Origin: an uncultured Campylobacter sp.
GTDB taxonomy: Bacteria > Campylobacterota > Campylobacteria > Campylobacterales > Campylobacteraceae
NCBI RefSeq assembly: GCF_937949835.1
Contig: NZ_CALEDC010000314.1
Coordinates: forward strand, 1-9,278
Length of the DNA: 9,278 bases
Direction: 5' to 3'
This document shows positions 6,712 through 9,278 of the stretch, piece after piece. The notes under the pieces are model-generated. The model was not told where the DNA came from, ran no database searches, and worked only from the letters and a program-made list of their open reading frames with translations. A program made the translations under genes and the position numbers. Every line of letters starts with the position of its first letter. Position 1 is the stretch's first letter.

Positions 6712-7669
6712 ATTCCGTCCTAAATCGTCTTTTGCATAAATTAGGCCTAGCTTTTTTTGGCATACACATCACGCCAACCGTGAATATCCAAAAAGAAGGG
6801 AATTTCTTATAAATTTTATATAAATTGCGAAAGCAGTTTTCGTTCCTAACTGCAGAAAGACCGTTTCGTATCCTAATTATATTGGCGGGATAATAATATA
6901 TTAAAAGCCTTTTTCTAAAAATTTCAAGTACGAAATCTGCGTCAAAATTCTTTTCAATAGCGCTTAGGGTATCATTTAAATTTATACCAGATACCTCCGA
7001 AAAATTATATCTTCCACTATTAAACTGCCCTGCTGCATAAATTTTATCAAACACCACGACTTGCTTATCAGGCAAAATTGCGCAGGCGATATTCCAATAA
7101 AGCTGCACGAGATTGTTATTTGCTATTGCGTCCAAATCGATTCTATCAAATAAACTTTTATTTACTATATTAGAAGTTATAAAAGTTAAATTAGTATGGG
7201 CTTCTTTTATAAACTCCGCTTTATCATCATCATAAATTTTAAAATTACTAAATTCTTTAAATTCTGCTGGCTTAATTTCGTCTATGAAATTTTGTGCCTT
7301 TAAATGAATAATACCGAATTTCGAAGAAGAATCTAGTATCCGCATTAAATATTTAATCGTATTATCAAATACTAAATCATCATCGCTGAATATCCATATA
7401 TATTTTCCGCGCGACAAAGAAATCGCTTTTTTGAAATTATTATCTGGACCAGTATTTTCACTATTTTTTATATATTTTACAAGTCCGAAATCAATATATT
7501 TTTTTGCAATATCCGAAGTTTTATCACTGGAAGCATTATCTAAAATTAAAATTTCAATATCTCTTCGCTCGATTTTATACACGCTTTTACATAGACTATT
7601 TAGACTTTTATCTAAGAATTTTGCTCTATTATAAGTCGGTACTGCAATGCTTAAAAAAAATATCCTCAG
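6701..7669 (-). CDS. Family 2 glycosyltransferase, N-terminal start disrupted at a T8 tract
   Basis: This is a GT-A fold sugar transferase, probably adding a sugar to a lipid-linked or LOS/O-chain glycan. The conserved N-terminus reads LSIAVPTYNRAKFLDKSLNS from about 7654, followed by ILILDNASSDKT, NTGPDNNFKKA and the metal-binding YIWIFSDDD motif, then ITSNIVNKSLF. The first ordinary start in frame is GTG 7582, which would remove the nucleotide-binding strand and is unlikely. Upstream of it the frame has only CTG, AGG and ATA after a TGA at 7672-7670. A TTG at 7673 would join this frame if the T tract (7653-7660) had 7 rather than 8 T, giving MTEDIFLSIAVPTYNR and 323 residues. Alternatively an ATG inside the tract has been lost; a GAGGA lies at 7667-7663. 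It overlaps the end of gtrB and the start of the flippase gene. Donor and acceptor sugars are unknown. Confidence 0.75.
   Translation of the reverse strand: MRIFFLSIAVPTYNRAKFLDKSLNSLCKSVYKIERRDIEILILDNASSDKTSDIAKKYIDFGLVKYIKNSENTGPDNNFKKAISLSRGKYIWIFSDDDLVFDNTIKYLMRILDSSSKFGIIHLKAQNFIDEIKPAEFKEFSNFKIYDDDKAEFIKEAHTNLTFITSNIVNKSLFDRIDLDAIANNNLVQLYWNIACAILPDKQVVVFDKIYAAGQFNSGRYNFSEVSGINLNDTLSAIEKNFDADFVLEIFRKRLLIYYYPANIIRIRNGLSAVRNENCFRNLYKIYKKFPSFWIFTVGVMCMPKKARPNLCKRRFRTEFAI
7653..7660 (-). repeat. Homopolymeric T8 tract (coding strand) at the start of the glycosyltransferase gene
   Basis: Eight T on the coding strand sit between the GAGGA at 7667-7663 and the first conserved codons. Loss of one T, or gain of two, would fuse the conserved frame to a TTG at 7673. 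This position and length suit slipped-strand switching, but also sequencing error. Confidence 0.6.
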
Positions 7670-8598
7670 TCAAAATTTATTCTTTCTTTTTCAAATACCA
7701 ATGGGCGATTTAACACTTGTGTATAAATTGCACCGATATATTCGCCTATTATACCGATAAAAAACAAAATTCCAGATGAAACGAATGAAAAAAGTATGAT
7801 AAGAGGCGCGATGCCCACGCTCATCTCGTCCCAATAAATTAGCTTAAGTATAAAATACACAAGTCCTACTATTATACTCAAAATGCCCGTTATCATACCT
7901 ATAAAGGTTGCGAGCCGAAGTGGTACTTTGGAATTGCAGATTATACCGAGTATCCCCATATCATAAAGCGTGTAGAAGTTATTTTTGGTAACTCCTTTAA
8001 TTCTTACCGGTTGATCGTAGGGGATCTTAGCTACCTTATAACCGGCTTCCGCGAGCATTCCTCGAAAAAACGGATACGGATCATGCATCTGTCTAAGAGC
8101 CGCGATGACCTTTTTATCAAAAAGTCCAAAGCCGGTAAAATTCTTAAAAATTTCGATCTCAGATAGTTTTGATAAGAGCTCGTAATAACACTCTCTGATT
8201 TTAAACATCACGCCGCGCTCCTCGCTATCTCGCTTAATAGCCAAAACCAAGTCGTTGCCCTCTTGCCATTTTTCTATAAACTGCGCAATCATCTCGGGCG
8301 GATCTTGCAAATCGGCTACGATAGAGATAACAGCATCTCCGTCTGCGCCCAAAAGCGCATAGGTTGGCGATTTGATATGCCCGAAGTTTCTGGAATTTAC
8401 GATGATCTTTAAATTTTTATCATCCTTTGCTAGACATTTTAAAATTTCAACCGTCCTATCGGTCGAAGCATTATCAATAAATATATGCTCGTAGGCATAT
8501 TTGGGAAATCCGCTCATAACCTTTTTTGCGCGCGAATATACCTCCTCTACATTCTCCTCCTCGTTAAAGCAGGCAGTAACTATACTGATCTTTTTCAT
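7666..8598 (-). CDS. gtrB: GtrB-like undecaprenyl-phosphate glycosyltransferase
   Basis: Members of this DPM1/ArnC/GtrB group of family 2 transfer a sugar from a nucleotide donor to undecaprenyl phosphate on the cytoplasmic face of the inner membrane. The 310-residue product begins MKKISIVTACFNEEENVEEV, then has HIFIDNASTDRTVEIL (39-53), the RNFGHIKSP segment (70-78), the metal-binding VADLQDPPE (94-102), and QPVRIKGVTKNNFYTLYDMG (196-214). Two C-terminal membrane helices follow (about 229-251 and 263-287), as is typical of GtrB. Length and order match the family. The ATG at 8598 has AGGAG upstream within the last codons of gtrA, whose stop is one base away, indicating translational coupling. 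The sugar (often glucose) cannot be told from sequence. Confidence 0.88.
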   Translation of the reverse strand: MKKISIVTACFNEEENVEEVYSRAKKVMSGFPKYAYEHIFIDNASTDRTVEILKCLAKDDKNLKIIVNSRNFGHIKSPTYALLGADGDAVISIVADLQDPPEMIAQFIEKWQEGNDLVLAIKRDSEERGVMFKIRECYYELLSKLSEIEIFKNFTGFGLFDKKVIAALRQMHDPYPFFRGMLAEAGYKVAKIPYDQPVRIKGVTKNNFYTLYDMGILGIICNSKVPLRLATFIGMITGILSIIVGLVYFILKLIYWDEMSVGIAPLIILFSFVSSGILFFIGIIGEYIGAIYTQVLNRPLVFEKERINFD

Positions 8599-8599
8599 A

Positions 8600-8992
8600 T
8601 CATCTCCTAAAGACGAAAAATTTATTTAATAAAAATGATACCGCAGCTAGCGGGATCAAAAGCACAAAACCGCTTATATACATATTATCAAATCCAAGCC
8701 ACTTGAAAAGCCATAGAAAAAATATATTTAAAAAATAAGTAATGATGTAAACTAGCATAAATCTAAATATCAGACCGTTATCACTTCTACCGAATACCAG
8801 CTTGCCCATAGTTTTAAAGTTAAACAATACGCCTAGTATCGTAGAAAACAATACGGCAAGAGGATAATATAGACCCAAATAGATAAAAAGGGCGAATAGC
8901 CCATACCCAAAGGTAGTATTTAGGATACCGACGAGAATAAATTTTATAATTTGAGCATTCAAGTTATTCTTCTTTAACCAAGGAAGCGTCAA
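8600..8992 (-). CDS. gtrA: GtrA family membrane protein
   Basis: GtrA proteins are small four-helix inner-membrane proteins thought to flip undecaprenyl-phosphate-linked sugars made by GtrB. The 130-residue frame shows four hydrophobic segments (about 15-37, 43-60, 75-98 and 105-127). It has the family motifs IIKFILVGILNTTFGYG near the start, LFNFKTMGKLVFG in the first loop, and a C-terminal FLLNKFFVFRR. The start is uncertain. TTG 8992 gives the full frame but overlaps the upstream gene by 29 bases and has no good ribosome binding site. TTG 8962, one base after the upstream stop and behind a purine-rich AAAGAAG, gives a 120-residue protein beginning (M)NAQIIKF that looks more typical. The stop lies one base before gtrB. 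Confidence 0.85.
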   Translation of the reverse strand: MTLPWLKKNNLNAQIIKFILVGILNTTFGYGLFALFIYLGLYYPLAVLFSTILGVLFNFKTMGKLVFGRSDNGLIFRFMLVYIITYFLNIFFLWLFKWLGFDNMYISGFVLLIPLAAVSFLLNKFFVFRR

Positions 8993-9278
8993 TTATCTTT
9001 TTATATTCGATTTTTCTTAAAGATCTCGATATGATGAAATTCAAAGTAATACAAAATAAAGAACCTAAAAAATAATAAATTACAGATTGATATGGCTCTA
9101 TAGAATATTTAGATTTTATAGTCATAATTACCCAGCCTACATAGAAGTGATTTAAAAAGATATTGAGGCTTAGTAGCCCTAAGTTGTTAAAAATTTTTTT
9201 TTGAAATAATACAGCCAATAATGATTTCTTGCTAAAAGAGAAGCTAAGAGATATAGATAAAAATAATACTATAATAAA
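8964..9278 (-). CDS. C-terminal part of a probable acyltransferase-3 (OafA-like) membrane protein
   Basis: The frame is open from the right edge of the window to the TAA at 8964-8966 and gives 104 residues, so the gene begins outside. It has three hydrophobic segments. The phrase FNNLGLLSLNIFLNHFYVGW resembles the late LGKISYSIYLLHxP motif of acyltransferase family 3, which moves O-acetyl and similar groups onto surface sugars. The basic tail after the last helix (SRSLRKIEYKK) also fits. The catalytic histidine-containing N-terminal part is not visible, so the family call rests on a weak C-terminal motif plus the glycan-gene context. An A9 run (9194-9202) lies inside the coding frame. The TTG at 9218 is probably internal. 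Confidence 0.55.
   Translation of the reverse strand, partial: FIIVLFLSISLSFSFSKKSLLAVLFQKKIFNNLGLLSLNIFLNHFYVGWVIMTIKSKYSIEPYQSVIYYFLGSLFCITLNFIISRSLRKIEYKKIIDASLVKEE
9194..9202 (-). repeat. Homopolymeric A9 tract inside the acyltransferase-like gene
   Basis: Nine A on the coding strand encode part of the QKK motif, with the frame open on both sides in this copy. A one-base length change would cut the protein before its last conserved segments, so this is a possible slippage site. Confidence 0.5.

Noticed and set aside
7504..7713. Plus-strand frame opposite the glycosyltransferase start
   Set aside because: Tyr/Phe/Leu-rich shadow of AT-rich coding sequence, no ribosome binding site, antisense to conserved GT2 motifs.

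Overview
This window most likely comes from a Campylobacter or a close epsilonproteobacterial relative, probably one of the moderate-GC oral-type species rather than AT-rich C. jejuni. The evidence is the style of the ribosomal proteins L20 and L35, short AAGGA ribosome binding sites a few bases before starts, recurring AAATTT/AATTTTAAAA words between genes, selB beside a Dsb-like gene, and a low-GC glycan cluster. The species cannot be fixed by reading alone.

Layout. (1) Bases 1-1926, plus strand: the 3' two thirds of selB (the selenocysteine elongation factor; its GTPase domain lies off the left edge), then a gene for a periplasmic thioredoxin-fold protein with a CPFC active site, with its own promoter and a very clear hairpin terminator. 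(2) Bases 1963-2417: about 450 bases with no convincing gene, between convergent transcription units. (3) Bases 2418-4421, minus: a large surface protein in which a Spherulin-4-like glycoside hydrolase domain is fused to a C-terminal autotransporter beta-barrel. It is preceded by a perfect 23-bp inverted repeat that overlaps the probable rplT terminator. (4) Bases 4550-5196, minus: rpmI and rplT, separated by a structured spacer that may be a control region, with a promoter-like site upstream of rpmI. (5) Bases 5415-9278, minus: an AT-rich, tightly packed glycan operon. In transcription order it holds an acyltransferase-3-type protein (cut by the right edge), gtrA, gtrB, a family 2 glycosyltransferase and a Wzx-type flippase.

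The operon looks built for surface polysaccharide work. GtrB would load a sugar onto undecaprenyl phosphate and GtrA would help flip it. The second glycosyltransferase would extend a lipid-linked glycan, Wzx would export it, and the acyltransferase would decorate it. As written, the last two genes are both disrupted. The glycosyltransferase lacks a usable start codon in frame with its conserved N-terminus, just where a T8 tract sits. The flippase is split by what looks like the loss of one AT unit from an (AT)n run. A third gene, the acyltransferase, carries an A9 tract but is in frame. Slippage-mediated on/off switching, gene decay and base-calling errors are the competing explanations.

The most unusual items are the hydrolase-autotransporter fusion, the two reading-frame lesions in neighbouring glycan genes, and the overlapping alternative hairpins between rplT and the autotransporter gene. 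The 218 bases between the flippase gene and rpmI are AT-rich and show only the rpmI promoter candidate; no clear terminator for the glycan operon is visible there.
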